A stretch of DNA of 64,000 nucleotides from Anaerococcus marasmi (GCF_900290195.1 NZ_OLMF01000004.1:361501-425500); one strand, 5' to 3'. Counted from the stretch's first letter, positions 18,921-28,674 are shown. A program made the numbers and translations. Notes: generated by a model not told the origin, from the sequence alone.

Positions 18921-20201
18921 ATGATAGATTATGCGAAAGTGAGTCTTAAGGCAGGAGACGGAGGAAATGGAGCTGTTGCCTGGAGACGTGAAAAATATGA
19001 ACCAAATGGCGGTCCTGCAGGTGGAGATGGAGGAAACGGTGGCTCTATAATTATAAAAGCTACAAGAAATCTATCAACTCTAGATGAATTTAGATATAAA
19101 ACTAAATATAAGGCGCAAAATGGTGAAGCTGGTGGCAAGAAGAAGAAATTTGGAAAAAAGGGTGATGATCTAATAATAAAAGTCCCTGTCGGAACCTTAG
19201 TTAGGGAAGCTAATAGTGAAGTTATAATTAAAGACCTAAATAAGGATGGGGAAGAGTATATTATAGCAAAAGGTGGTAGAGGTGGAAGAGGAAATGTCCA
19301 TTTCAAAAATTCCATACGTCAAGCGCCACGCTTTGCTGAATTAGGTAGAAGTGGTCAGGAAATAGATGTTATATTCGAACTAAAAATACTTGCAGACGTA
19401 GGACTAGTAGGACTTCCAAATGTTGGAAAATCTACTTTGATTTCTGTAATTAGCAAGGCTAGACCAAAGATTGCCAACTATCACTTCACGACCATAGATC
19501 CTAATCTAGGAGTTGTAAATATTGACAGCGAAAGATCTTTTATAGTTGCCGATATACCAGGTCTTATTGAAGGAGCAAGTGACGGTAGTGGACTCGGCCA
19601 TGACTTCTTAAAACATGTCGAAAGATGTAGAGTTTTGGTTCATCTTGTAGATATTTCTGGAATTGAAGGAAGAGATCCTATAGAAGATTTCAAAATGATC
19701 AATGAGGAATTAAAATTATACAACGAAAAGCTTGCACAAAAACCAATGATTATAGCTATGAATAAGTCTGACCTTGACTTTAATAATAACGCAGAGGCCT
19801 TCCTCAAGGAATTTGCTGATAAGTACGATATATATAAGATATCTGCAGCTACAACCAAAGGAATCAAGGAGTTGGTAGATGCAATATCAGAATTGTTAGC
19901 TAAAAGTGAAATTAAAGAGTTTGATCCAATGGAAGAAGTTGATACAGAATTCTTGGATAAATATTACGACAAAGAAATTGATTATGATTTAAACTTTAGA
20001 AAAGTAAATGATATTTTTGTTGTCGATGGAAAAAGAGTTGATAAGTTACTAGAAAAAGTAGACCTTGAAGACTATGATGGCAAGATGTATTTCGAGAAGA
20101 CTTTGAGAGAAATGGAAGTCTTTGATAAATTAAAGGAAATGGGAATCCAAGAAGGTGATAGTGTCGCCTTTGGAGACTTAGTATTTGAATATTATGAATA
20201 G
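18921..20201 (+). CDS. obg: GTPase Obg/CgtA
   Basis: Essential GTPase in 50S assembly and stress signalling; 426 residues. A glycine-rich Obg domain (1-158) is followed by a G domain with P-loop GLPNVGKSTLI near 162-172 and DIPGLIEGAS, and a C-terminal OCT domain (about 345-426). GAGAGGA precedes the ATG. It follows the L27 operon as in most Bacillota, but after a terminator. Confidence 0.97.
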   Translation: MIDYAKVSLKAGDGGNGAVAWRREKYEPNGGPAGGDGGNGGSIIIKATRNLSTLDEFRYKTKYKAQNGEAGGKKKKFGKKGDDLIIKVPVGTLVREANSEVIIKDLNKDGEEYIIAKGGRGGRGNVHFKNSIRQAPRFAELGRSGQEIDVIFELKILADVGLVGLPNVGKSTLISVISKARPKIANYHFTTIDPNLGVVNIDSERSFIVADIPGLIEGASDGSGLGHDFLKHVERCRVLVHLVDISGIEGRDPIEDFKMINEELKLYNEKLAQKPMIIAMNKSDLDFNNNAEAFLKEFADKYDIYKISAATTKGIKELVDAISELLAKSEIKEFDPMEEVDTEFLDKYYDKEIDYDLNFRKVNDIFVVDGKRVDKLLEKVDLEDYDGKMYFEKTLREMEVFDKLKEMGIQEGDSVAFGDLVFEYYE

Positions 20202-20209
20202 GAGGATAT

Positions 20210-20494
20210 ATGTTAACAGGTAAAGAAAGAGCAAGATTGAAACAAGAATCTCATGATTTTAAACCAGTAATTAACATTGGAAGGTTTTCTGTTACTGATG
20301 ATTTGATTAAGGCAATAGATGAAGCTTTAGAAGCACGTGAGCTTATTAAGATTAAAATTCTAAATAACAATATGGACGACCAAGAAGAAATAATCGATAC
20401 AATCATTGAGAAGACAGGATCTGAATTTATTTCTCACCTAGGTTCAATCTTTACAATCTATAGAAAAAACGACGATAATAAATACGATTTATAA
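20210..20494 (+). CDS. yhbY: ribosome assembly RNA-binding protein YhbY
   Basis: 94-residue CRM-domain protein that associates with pre-50S particles. The family-specific start MLTGKERARLKQESHDFKPV and the following NIGRFSVTDDLIKAIDEAL are clear. AGGAGG precedes the ATG; the stop overlaps nadD by one base. It belongs to the obg-yhbY-nadD-yqeK-rsfS block. Confidence 0.92.
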   Translation: MLTGKERARLKQESHDFKPVINIGRFSVTDDLIKAIDEALEARELIKIKILNNNMDDQEEIIDTIIEKTGSEFISHLGSIFTIYRKNDDNKYDL

Positions 20495-21090
20495 TGAGAA
20501 TAGGACTATATGGGGGGACTTTTGACCCAATTCATGTAGGGCATTTGATTGTAATAGAAAATGCTATTAATTTTATGAAGCTTGATAAAGTAATCATTTT
20601 ACCTAGTTCAAATCCTCCCCACAAAAAGCACAAGAAGAAGACAGATACAAATATAAGAGTTGAGATGGTTAGTGAGGCTATTAAGGATAATGATAAGATT
20701 GTCCTATCTACTTTTGAATCTACTGATGATAGAGTTAGATATACCCACGAGACTATAAGATACTTTAAGAAATTTTTCAAATATGATGATATATTCTATA
20801 TAATGGGTGAAGATTCATTTTTGACTATTGATACTTGGAGAAATTATGATGACATCTTAGATGAAAATATCATTGTTTTTACAAGAAGTAATATTGATGA
20901 AGATAGTGAGTTGGTAGAAAAGGTTGAATTTATCAAGAAAGATAATCCTAATATATTTTTAATTAATAACCTTAATATCAATATTTCATCAACACTTATA
21001 AGAAATCTGGTAAAGAATAATTTAAGTATTAAATATTTAGTTAGAGATAGTGTTAGATATATTATAGAAAATAGGGGCTTATATGTTTGA
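20494..21090 (+). CDS. nadD: nicotinate-nucleotide adenylyltransferase
   Basis: Adenylates nicotinate mononucleotide in NAD synthesis. 198 residues, with the nucleotidyltransferase motif GGTFDPIHVGH at about 6-16 and the C-terminal ISSTLIRNLV (SSTxIR) signature. It overlaps yqeK by eight bases. Confidence 0.96.
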   Translation: MRIGLYGGTFDPIHVGHLIVIENAINFMKLDKVIILPSSNPPHKKHKKKTDTNIRVEMVSEAIKDNDKIVLSTFESTDDRVRYTHETIRYFKKFFKYDDIFYIMGEDSFLTIDTWRNYDDILDENIIVFTRSNIDEDSELVEKVEFIKKDNPNIFLINNLNINISSTLIRNLVKNNLSIKYLVRDSVRYIIENRGLYV

Positions 21091-21655
21091 TATTGAATTA
21101 TATAAGGATAGATTGATTTCAGATATTGGCGAGAAGAGATATAAGCATAGTCTTAGAGTTATGGATTGCGCAGAAAGATTAAGCGAAGGGAAGAAAGTTG
21201 ATAAGGAAAAAGTAAAAATAGCAGCTTTCTTACATGATTGTGCTAAATATAACGAAGAAAGATACATGAAAGAACTTAACATAGACAATTTTGAACAAAT
21301 CGACCCTGATTCATCAAAATCTGTAGTTCATTCTTTTTTAGGAGCAGAAGTTGCGAAAAAAGTGTATAATGTTAGAGATGAGGAGATATTAAAAGCTATC
21401 AAATATCATACAACGGGAAATGAAAATATGAGTCTTTTAGAAAAAATTGTATTCTTAGCAGATGCAATAGAGGAGAAAAGATCATATCCGGGAGTAGAAG
21501 AGATTAGAAAGAAGGCCACTAAAAATCTTGATCTAGGTGTTTTAGAGTGCTTGAATCACAATATTAGATATCTAATAGATATTGATGCTTTTATTGATCC
21601 TTTAACACTTAAGGCAAGAAATTATTTGATAAAGGAGAAAAATGGAAAAGCTTGA
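21083..21655 (+). CDS. yqeK: HD-domain Ap4A hydrolase YqeK
   Basis: 190-residue HD phosphohydrolase: KHSLRVMDCA (His22), FLHDCAKY (His51, Asp52) and later KYHTTG histidine motifs. YqeK enzymes symmetrically cleave diadenosine tetraphosphate into ADP and need iron. The nadD-yqeK-rsfS order is strongly conserved in Bacillota. It overlaps rsfS by 14 bases. Confidence 0.92.
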   Translation: MFDIELYKDRLISDIGEKRYKHSLRVMDCAERLSEGKKVDKEKVKIAAFLHDCAKYNEERYMKELNIDNFEQIDPDSSKSVVHSFLGAEVAKKVYNVRDEEILKAIKYHTTGNENMSLLEKIVFLADAIEEKRSYPGVEEIRKKATKNLDLGVLECLNHNIRYLIDIDAFIDPLTLKARNYLIKEKNGKA

Positions 21656-21950
21656 AACTATTTTAAAAACATTAGATGATAAATTAGCTGAAGATGTAAA
21701 AGTTATTGATTTAAATTCTTCCTCTATAGCTGATAAGTTTGTTATAGCAAGTGGTGGAAGTATTAATCAAACTAGAGCTTTAGCTGATTATATAGAAGAT
21801 GATTTAGAAAAAGAAGGATATAGCATTTTATCCAAAGAAGGTCTAAGAGAAGGAGAATGGATACTCTTGGATGCTGGAGATATAATTGTACACATTTTCA
21901 CACAAAAACAGCGTGAATTTTATGATTTAGATAATCTATGGGAGAATTAA
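21642..21950 (+). CDS. rsfS: ribosomal silencing factor RsfS
   Basis: 102-residue protein that binds L14 and blocks subunit joining when nutrients run out. Family signatures: VIDLNSSSIADKFVIASG (23-40) and GEWILLDAGDIIVHIFT (about 74-90). AAGGAG precedes the ATG at 21642. Confidence 0.95.
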   Translation: MEKLETILKTLDDKLAEDVKVIDLNSSSIADKFVIASGGSINQTRALADYIEDDLEKEGYSILSKEGLREGEWILLDAGDIIVHIFTQKQREFYDLDNLWEN

Positions 21951-21965
21951 CTCTCATAGATTTCT
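21933..21965 (+). terminator. possible weak terminator after rsfS
   Basis: A 12-bp stem with one G-T pair (21933-21944 with 21951-21962), loop AATTAA, spanning the rsfS stop. Only TTTCT follows, so it may reduce rather than stop transcription into comEA. Confidence 0.4.
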
Positions 21966-21976
21966 AGGAGTATTTT

Positions 21977-22609
21977 ATGTCTGATGATAAAAAAGATAAA
22001 ATCATTTACGGTTTAATAATAGCAGTTTTTATCTTAATAGCTAATTTCGCGTATTCAAATAATATGGCTGGAATTTTTGACAAATCTGATAAAATTTCCT
22101 TAGTTGATGAGGATAATTTAGATGAAGATCAAGATATTGACTCTAAAAAAGAAGAATCAGCGAATGACTCAATAAAAAAAGTTTATATATCAGGCGAGAT
22201 AAACAAACCTGGAGTCTATCAAATTAAAGATGGAGATAGGCTCGAGGATTTGATTAACGAAGCTGGTGGATTGACTGATAAGGCAAGTGAGAAAACACTT
22301 AATCTTGCACAAAGACTAGATGATCAAATGAAAATTTACATACCTAATATCGATGAAGAGAATTCATTAGAAAATATTGATCCTAATCAGGCTGCAAATA
22401 TTAGTGCTAGTAGCAAATCTGAGCTTATTAATATTAATACCGCCAGTAAAGAAGAACTTATGAGCTTACCTAACATAGGTGATAAGAGGGCAGATGCTAT
22501 AATCGAGTATAGAAGTGCAAATAAGTTTGAGAAAATAGAAGATATTAAGAATGTTACAGGAATAGGCGATAAATTTTATGAAGCCTTAAAGGATTTGATT
22601 ACAATATAG
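21977..22609 (+). CDS. comEA: ComEA-like helix-hairpin-helix DNA-binding protein
   Basis: 210-residue membrane-anchored protein: one N-terminal membrane helix (about 12-26), an acidic linker, a SLBB domain (VYISGEINKPGVYQI from about 67) and a C-terminal double HhH domain (ININTASKEELMSLPNIG near 150). The layout matches ComEA, the DNA receptor for uptake. comEC and other competence genes are not nearby, so uptake cannot be inferred from this gene alone. Confidence 0.85.
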   Translation: MSDDKKDKIIYGLIIAVFILIANFAYSNNMAGIFDKSDKISLVDEDNLDEDQDIDSKKEESANDSIKKVYISGEINKPGVYQIKDGDRLEDLINEAGGLTDKASEKTLNLAQRLDDQMKIYIPNIDEENSLENIDPNQAANISASSKSELININTASKEELMSLPNIGDKRADAIIEYRSANKFEKIEDIKNVTGIGDKFYEALKDLITI

Positions 22610-22620
22610 GTGAGAATACA

Positions 22621-23022
22621 ATGAAACTATCGACAAGAGGCAGGTATGGACTAAGGGCTATGTGTTATCTAGCAAGCAATAAGGAAAGAGGATATATCTC
22701 TGTATCAGAGATGAGCGAGAAGCTAAATCTATCAGAAAATTATTTGGAGCAGTTGATAAGGCTATTAAAAAATGATGGCTTAATAACATCTGCTAGAGGT
22801 CCTAAGGGAGGATATAAAATCACAAGAGATTTAGACGAGATTTCTGTTGGTGAGGTATTAAGAGTTCTAGAAGGCAACATAACCATGAGCGACTGTGTAA
22901 GCGGAAATCACTTTTGTGATGATAAATGCGATGCGTATTTTGTCTTTGACAGAATAGATAAGGTGATAAATGAAGCAGTCGACTCTATTAGTTTAAAAAA
23001 TATGATAAATCAGGAAGTTTGA
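22621..23022 (+). CDS. Rrf2-family transcriptional regulator (IscR-like)
   Basis: 133-residue winged-helix regulator; the start MKLSTRGRYGLRAM and the GPKGGYKI wing are diagnostic for Rrf2. Three cysteines (Cys92, Cys99, Cys103 in SDCVSGNHFCDDKCD) sit where IscR binds its iron-sulfur cluster, so a cluster-sensing role is likely. The alternative, a CymR-type cysteine regulator, would not need this cluster. Ten bases separate it from alaS. The cysteine desulfurase and cysK-cysE are elsewhere in the window and are possible targets. Confidence 0.87.
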   Translation: MKLSTRGRYGLRAMCYLASNKERGYISVSEMSEKLNLSENYLEQLIRLLKNDGLITSARGPKGGYKITRDLDEISVGEVLRVLEGNITMSDCVSGNHFCDDKCDAYFVFDRIDKVINEAVDSISLKNMINQEV

Positions 23023-23031
23023 GGTAAATGA

Positions 23032-25644
23032 ATGAAAAACTTAGGGATGAATGAGTTAAGAAGCAAATATTTGAATTTTTTTGGAAATGAGAAAGGTCAT
23101 ACACTTCTAAAATCATTTCCACTAATTCCTATTGATGATGATTCTTTGTTATTAATCAATGCAGGAATGGCACCACTTAAAAAGTATTTTACTGGCGATA
23201 AGAAGATGAAAAACAACAGAGCGACATCTTCACAAAAATGTGTAAGAACTGCCGATATAGAAAGAGTTGGAAAGACAGAACGTCATGGGACATTTTTCGA
23301 AATGCTCGGTAACTTTTCATTTGGTGATTATTTCAAGAAAGAAGCAATAACTTGGGCTTATGAATTCCTAACCAAAGAACTTGAGATTTCTAAAGAAGAT
23401 ATTTGGGTTACAGTATTTGAAGAAGATGATGAAGCCTACAATATATGGCATGATGAGATAGGTCTTGATAGCGAAAGAATTCTTAGAGAAGGCAAAGAAG
23501 ATAACTTCTGGGAACTAGAAGTTGGTCCTTGTGGTCCTTGTTCGGAAATCTTTATAGATAGGGGAGCTAGTAGGGCTGTAGATGAAAATGATAATAAGCC
23601 AGGAAACGATAATTCCGATAGATTTATGGAAGTATGGAATCTGGTATTTACACAATTCAATAAAGATAGTCAAGGAAATTATACTCCGCTTGCCCATCCG
23701 AATATCGATACAGGAATGGGACTTGAAAGAATCGCCATGGTATTACAAGATAAGGACAACATTTTCGAAGTAGATGTAATGGCTGAGATAATATCAGAAA
23801 TTGAGAACTTATCAAAAAAAGGATACAAAGAAAATAAAAAAGATGATGTATCTATCAGAGTAATAGCAGATCATGCTAAGGCAATGACATTTTTAGTTTG
23901 TGATGGAGTTATGCCTTCAAATGAAAAAAGAGGATATGTACTAAGACGCCTCATAAGAAGAGCCTATAGGCATGGTAAGCTTTTAGGAATAGAAGGTGAA
24001 TTTTTAACAAATATAGTCGATAAAGTAATCGATACCTACAAAATAGAGTATGACGAACTCGATACGGATAGAGAAAAAATAAAATCTGTAGTAAGAGATG
24101 AAGAAGATAGATTCCAAAAAACAATTGATCAAGGCCTAGAAAGATTAGAATCCTTAATCGTAAGAATGAGTGAAATAAAAGAAAGAATTCTAGATGGTAA
24201 GGAAGCTTTCAAACTCTATGATACTTATGGATTCCCACTTGATTTAACTAAAGAGATCCTAGAAGAGAAAAATCTTGATGTCGACGAAGAAACTTTCAAT
24301 GAACAAATGCAGATTCAAAAGCAAACAGCAAGAGATGCTAGAAAGAAAGACGCAGGATGGTCACTTGACAATATAAATACCGATGGAATCGAGAAAACCA
24401 CTTTTGTAGGATATGATGATCTAGAGGTAAAAGCTAGAATTTTAAACTTATTCAAAGAAAACTCAGAAGCTTCTTCGCTAAGTAAGGGAGATAACGGTAT
24501 AATAATCAGTGATAAGACTTCATTTTATGCAGAAGGCGGCGGTGAAGTAGCTGATACTGGGCTAATAATAAGTGATTCCTTTAAGGCAGAAGTAATCGAC
24601 GTACAAAAGCAAAAAGATATTTATTTTCACTATATTGAAGTAATTGAAGGATCTATCAATGTTGGTGATGAGGCTAACTTTATAGTAGATAGAGATAAAA
24701 GACTAGCAATACAAAGAAATCACTCTGCAACTCACTTGCTTGACCAAGCTCTAAGAGACGTTTTGGGTGAAGAAGTTAAGCAAGCAGGATCACTAGTCGA
24801 TGAAAAGAGGTTGAGATTCGATTTTTCTCATAATAGGGCTCTAACAAGAGATGAAATAAATAGAGTTGAAGAAATTGTTAATAGAGAGATTGTTAAACAA
24901 GAGCTTGTTACAAAGGATATAGTTGATTACAAAGAGTCACAAAAAATGGGGGCAATAGGCCTATTCGAAGACAAATACAAGGATAAGGTCAGAGTTGTTT
25001 CTATGGGTGATTACTCTAGGGAATTATGTGGTGGTTGCCATGTAAATTACACAAGCGACATTTTGATTTTTAAAATTAAACAAGAATCATCTGTATCTGC
25101 TGGTGTAAGAAGAATCGAAGCCCTTACGGGTGAAAAAGCGTTTGAATATCTAAACGACAAAGCTAATAAACTAAATCAACTAGCTGATAGACTAAATACC
25201 AGCTCTAATAATATAACTAATAGAATAGACAGCCTAGAAAATGAAATTGAAAAGTTAAAATCAGAAAATAGTAGGTTAAAGACCACTAACAGTTCTGACA
25301 TAGTTAGCGAACTAAAAGAAGACGTAAGAGAAATTAAGGGTATAAATTTATTAGTTAAGAAATTTGATAATGTTTCTATGGACGAGCTAAGAGATTATGA
25401 AAATAGGATAAAGTCATCTTTTGATAATCTAATAATTGTCTTTGCTTCAGTAAGTGATAAGATTGTATTTACAGTTTCTGTTGATGATAAACTTACCGAT
25501 AAGTACAATGCTGGTAAAATAGTAAGACAAATAGCTCAAATTACTGGAGGTAATGGTGGAGGCAAGAAGAACTTTGCTCAAGCCGGAGGAAAAGATATTT
25601 CTAAACTAGAAGAAGCTTTAGAAAAAGTCAGTGAAATAATTTAA
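23032..25644 (+). CDS. alaS: alanine--tRNA ligase
   Basis: 870-residue class II synthetase charging tRNA-Ala. Order: catalytic domain (NAGMAPLKKYFTG near 43), tRNA-binding helices, editing domain with HSATHLLDQAL near 563 and zinc motif CGGCH near 666, and a C-terminal C-Ala domain containing a coiled coil and a GGGKKNFAQAGG glycine motif. No T-box leader fits in the ten bases before it. Confidence 0.98.
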   Translation: MKNLGMNELRSKYLNFFGNEKGHTLLKSFPLIPIDDDSLLLINAGMAPLKKYFTGDKKMKNNRATSSQKCVRTADIERVGKTERHGTFFEMLGNFSFGDYFKKEAITWAYEFLTKELEISKEDIWVTVFEEDDEAYNIWHDEIGLDSERILREGKEDNFWELEVGPCGPCSEIFIDRGASRAVDENDNKPGNDNSDRFMEVWNLVFTQFNKDSQGNYTPLAHPNIDTGMGLERIAMVLQDKDNIFEVDVMAEIISEIENLSKKGYKENKKDDVSIRVIADHAKAMTFLVCDGVMPSNEKRGYVLRRLIRRAYRHGKLLGIEGEFLTNIVDKVIDTYKIEYDELDTDREKIKSVVRDEEDRFQKTIDQGLERLESLIVRMSEIKERILDGKEAFKLYDTYGFPLDLTKEILEEKNLDVDEETFNEQMQIQKQTARDARKKDAGWSLDNINTDGIEKTTFVGYDDLEVKARILNLFKENSEASSLSKGDNGIIISDKTSFYAEGGGEVADTGLIISDSFKAEVIDVQKQKDIYFHYIEVIEGSINVGDEANFIVDRDKRLAIQRNHSATHLLDQALRDVLGEEVKQAGSLVDEKRLRFDFSHNRALTRDEINRVEEIVNREIVKQELVTKDIVDYKESQKMGAIGLFEDKYKDKVRVVSMGDYSRELCGGCHVNYTSDILIFKIKQESSVSAGVRRIEALTGEKAFEYLNDKANKLNQLADRLNTSSNNITNRIDSLENEIEKLKSENSRLKTTNSSDIVSELKEDVREIKGINLLVKKFDNVSMDELRDYENRIKSSFDNLIIVFASVSDKIVFTVSVDDKLTDKYNAGKIVRQIAQITGGNGGGKKNFAQAGGKDISKLEEALEKVSEII

Positions 25645-25654
25645 AGGAGATATT

Positions 25655-25915
25655 ATGGCTGATAAAAATAACTTCAATGAGACCATGCTATTTAAGGCAG
25701 ATAAGGATCAAGAAAAAGATATTAGAGAAATTCTAACAACAGTATATAAATCTTTGGAAGATAAAGGATACAAACCAACAGGTCAAATAGTAGGCTATTT
25801 ATTATCAGGAGATCCAACTTATATCACTGCCCATAACGGTGCTAGAAAATTAATAAGAACAGTAGACCGTGATCGTATACTTGAAGAGTTACTAGAGAAG
25901 TATATTAATGAGTAG
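25655..25915 (+). CDS. ireB: IreB family regulatory phosphoprotein
   Basis: 86-residue UPF0297/YrzL protein. In Enterococcus, IreB is phosphorylated by the PASTA kinase IreK near its N-terminus and affects cephalosporin tolerance. The conserved stretch RDRILEELLEKYI and N-terminal NETMLFKAD with a candidate threonine are visible. It heads the strongly conserved ireB-ruvX-DUF1292 trio and overlaps ruvX by eight bases. Confidence 0.92.
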   Translation: MADKNNFNETMLFKADKDQEKDIREILTTVYKSLEDKGYKPTGQIVGYLLSGDPTYITAHNGARKLIRTVDRDRILEELLEKYINE

Positions 25916-26327
25916 AATAATGGGTCTAGATGTTGGTAATAAAACAATTGGGGTTGCTCTAAGTGACCCTATGTTTTTATTAGCAAATGCACTAGAGACA
26001 ATAAAAAGAAAAAAGGCAAGTTTAGACATCGAAAGAATTAAAGAATTAGTCGAAGAAAATGATGTGAATCTAATAGTAGTTGGCCTACCTAAAAATATGA
26101 ATAATACAATAGGCCCTCAAGCTATGAGAGTTATAAGTTTTGTAGATTTACTAAAAAAACAAGTAGATGTCGAAGTTGTCTATGAAGATGAAAGAATGAC
26201 TACTATTCAATCAGAAGCTGTTCTTATGGATATGGAAGTTAGACGTGAAAATCGTAAAAAGTATATAGATAAAATCGCTGCAACTTTCATCCTTCAAACA
26301 TATTTGGATAGGAGAAAAAATGGATAA
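25908..26327 (+). CDS. ruvX: Holliday junction resolvase RuvX (YqgF)
   Basis: 139-residue RNase H-like nuclease, implicated in junction resolution and 16S rRNA 5' processing. The catalytic start MGLDVGNKTIGVALSD, the VGLPKNMNNT segment and the VYEDERMTT acidic motif are present. It overlaps both neighbours by eight bases. Confidence 0.94.
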   Translation: MSRIMGLDVGNKTIGVALSDPMFLLANALETIKRKKASLDIERIKELVEENDVNLIVVGLPKNMNNTIGPQAMRVISFVDLLKKQVDVEVVYEDERMTTIQSEAVLMDMEVRRENRKKYIDKIAATFILQTYLDRRKNG

Positions 26328-26562
26328 TATTATTTTGCTCGATGAAGATAACAATGAAGTCGAATTTGAAATATTAGATACATTCGGAGTAGATGAGGCA
26401 AATTATGCTGCCTTAAAACAAGTAGAAGATGAGCTTATTTTAATTGTAGAAGTTATTGAAAAAAATAACGAGATTGAACTAAAATCCATAGAAGACCAGG
26501 ATTTATTAGATGAGCTCATCGAAATTTATGAAGAAATGAAAGAAGATGTCGATGAATACTGA
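26320..26562 (+). CDS. DUF1292 family protein (YrzB-like)
   Basis: 80-residue acidic protein (ILLDEDNNEVEFEILDTF) of the DUF1292 family, always found downstream of ruvX in Bacillota. Function unknown. GGAG precedes the ATG at the usual distance. It overlaps the Fur-family start. Confidence 0.85.
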   Translation: MDNIILLDEDNNEVEFEILDTFGVDEANYAALKQVEDELILIVEVIEKNNEIELKSIEDQDLLDELIEIYEEMKEDVDEY

Positions 26563-26989
26563 TCAGATTAGAAAAATTTTTGAAGAAAATAACCAAAAAT
26601 TTACTAAACAAAGAGAGATTATCTTTAACGCACTGAAAAACTCTGAGGCAAAACACATTACGCCAGAAGAACTTTTTTCAATAGTACATCAGGAACATAA
26701 GCAAGTAGGAATAGCAACAATTTATAGAACTTTAAATATTTTTGAAGAACTTGGAATTGTTAATAAACAGGAATTTACCGACCAAGCATATACTTACGAA
26801 CTTATCGATCCTAAAAATGATCATCATGATCACATTATTTGTACTACATGCGGTAAAATTATAGAAGAAGAATTTCTATCAAAAGATGAAATGAAAGAAT
26901 CTTTAAAAAAAGTATATGATTTTGATTTAGATTATTATTCGTTGAGAATCTTTGGAACATGCTCCGATTGTCAAAAAAACAAGGAGTAA
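26552..26989 (+). CDS. Fur family metal/peroxide-responsive repressor
   Basis: 145-residue Fur-superfamily regulator: an N-terminal winged helix (FTKQREIIFNAL; GIATIYRTLNIFEELGI) and a dimerisation domain with HHDHIICTTCGKI and a second CSDC, which together form the structural zinc site. Sequence alone does not separate Fur, Zur and PerR. I prefer ATG 26552 because GAAAGAAG is well spaced from it; an in-frame ATG at 26546 lies too close to that site. Confidence 0.9.
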   Translation: MNTDQIRKIFEENNQKFTKQREIIFNALKNSEAKHITPEELFSIVHQEHKQVGIATIYRTLNIFEELGIVNKQEFTDQAYTYELIDPKNDHHDHIICTTCGKIIEEEFLSKDEMKESLKKVYDFDLDYYSLRIFGTCSDCQKNKE

Positions 26990-26991
26990 TA

Positions 26992-28674
26992 ATGCAAAAT
27001 GACAAAAAATTAAGAATAATCCCTCTTGGAGGATTACAAGAAGTAGGTAAAAACTGTACATTGGTAGAATATGGAAATGACATGATTATGATAGATTGCG
27101 GATTGACCTTTCCTGATGCAGAGATGCTAGGGGTTGATATCGTAATTCCTGATTTTACTTATGTTGAAGAAAATAAAAACAAACTAAGAGGAATATTTGT
27201 AACACATGGCCACGAAGACCATATTGGAGCTATACCTTATTTTCTAAAAAACATTGATACCAATGTATATTGCTCAAAATTAACTAAGGGTTTATTAGAA
27301 AATAAATTTAAAGAGCACGGACTAAATCCTAACAAAATCAAGATGGTAAATGTAAATAATACTGTCAAAGTTGGATCATTGAGTGCTGAATTTATTAGAG
27401 TAAGCCATTCTATACCTGACGCTTGTTCTATAGCTGTTAAGTCTCCAGTTGGAACAGTCATATTTACCGGGGACTTCAAGATGGACTTTACCCCAATTGA
27501 TAATGACCCAACTGACATCCAAAGACTTGCAGAATTAGGACGAAAGGGAGTATTAGCCCTATTTGCTGATAGTACAAACGTTGAAAGAGAAGGATACTCC
27601 CTAAGCGAGAAAACTGTTGGAGATACCTTTATTCAAATATTTGGAAGAGCTAAGTCAAGAATAATCGTTGCAACATTTGCATCAAACCTTCATAGGGTCC
27701 AACAAATAATTTATGCTGCAGAAAGATATAATAAGAAAGTTGCCCTATCTGGTAGGTCTATGCTTAATAACGTAAGAATCGCTAGTGAATTAGGATATCT
27801 AAAAATTAAAAGCAATACCCTAATAGATATGAAAAATATCAAAAACTACGCTGACGATGAGATTGTTGTTCTTTCAACAGGCACCCAAGGTGAGCCTCTA
27901 TCAGCACTTACTAGAATGGCTAATAGAGAACATAAACAAATAAATCTAAATGAAACAGATACGGTGATCCTATCATCTTCAGCGATTCCTGGCAATGAGA
28001 TGGCAATTAATAATACTATAAACAATCTAACAAAAATAGGGTGTAAGATTATTTATTCATCTCTTGCTAAAGTACATGCTTCAGGACACGCTTGCCAAGA
28101 AGAGATTAAATTGATGTATCAATTAGTTACACCAAAATACCTTATTCCAGCCCACGGTGAAGTAAGGCAATTACAAAAACATGCCGAAATAGCTGAAGAT
28201 ATGGGTCAGCCTAAGGAAAATATCTTGATTGGTAAAAACGGTGATGTTTATGAATTTACAAAAAAACATGGATCAATCAATGGTAGAGTTCAAGCTGGAA
28301 ATATCCTAGTAGACGGTTCTGGAATCGGTGATGTTGGTAATATCGTTCTAAAGGATAGAAAACACTTATCTGAAGATGGGTTAGTTGTAGTTTCAATTAC
28401 CTTTGATAAACATACCCAACAATTACTAGCTGGACCAGATATTGTTTCACGTGGTTTTGTTTATGTGAAAGAAAATCAAGATATCATAGAAAATGCTAAG
28501 GATGTAGTATTAAGATCAATTAAGAAATGTGCAGATAAAGAAATTCGAGCTATAAGTCAGATTAAATACAAGATTAGAGAGGATTTGAAATCTTATATTT
28601 ACAATGAATTAGGCCGTGATCCTATGATACTACCAGTTATATCAGAGTTAGAGAGTAATGAATCGTATAAATAA
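26992..28674 (+). CDS. rnj: ribonuclease J
   Basis: Metallo-beta-lactamase/beta-CASP ribonuclease with 5'-3' exonuclease and endonuclease activity, central to mRNA decay. 560 residues from ATG 26992 (AAGGAG upstream). The metal motif THGHEDHIG is near residue 70, a beta-CASP insert follows, and a C-terminal domain begins near 450. RNase Y, its common partner, is encoded at 41.8-43.3 kb. It overlaps trmR by 17 bases. Confidence 0.96.
   Translation: MQNDKKLRIIPLGGLQEVGKNCTLVEYGNDMIMIDCGLTFPDAEMLGVDIVIPDFTYVEENKNKLRGIFVTHGHEDHIGAIPYFLKNIDTNVYCSKLTKGLLENKFKEHGLNPNKIKMVNVNNTVKVGSLSAEFIRVSHSIPDACSIAVKSPVGTVIFTGDFKMDFTPIDNDPTDIQRLAELGRKGVLALFADSTNVEREGYSLSEKTVGDTFIQIFGRAKSRIIVATFASNLHRVQQIIYAAERYNKKVALSGRSMLNNVRIASELGYLKIKSNTLIDMKNIKNYADDEIVVLSTGTQGEPLSALTRMANREHKQINLNETDTVILSSSAIPGNEMAINNTINNLTKIGCKIIYSSLAKVHASGHACQEEIKLMYQLVTPKYLIPAHGEVRQLQKHAEIAEDMGQPKENILIGKNGDVYEFTKKHGSINGRVQAGNILVDGSGIGDVGNIVLKDRKHLSEDGLVVVSITFDKHTQQLLAGPDIVSRGFVYVKENQDIIENAKDVVLRSIKKCADKEIRAISQIKYKIREDLKSYIYNELGRDPMILPVISELESNESYK

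Noticed and set aside
22990-23032. T-box riboswitch before alaS
   Set aside because: Only ten bases separate alaS from the Rrf2 gene, and no specifier-loop structure fits; likewise none fits before aspS.
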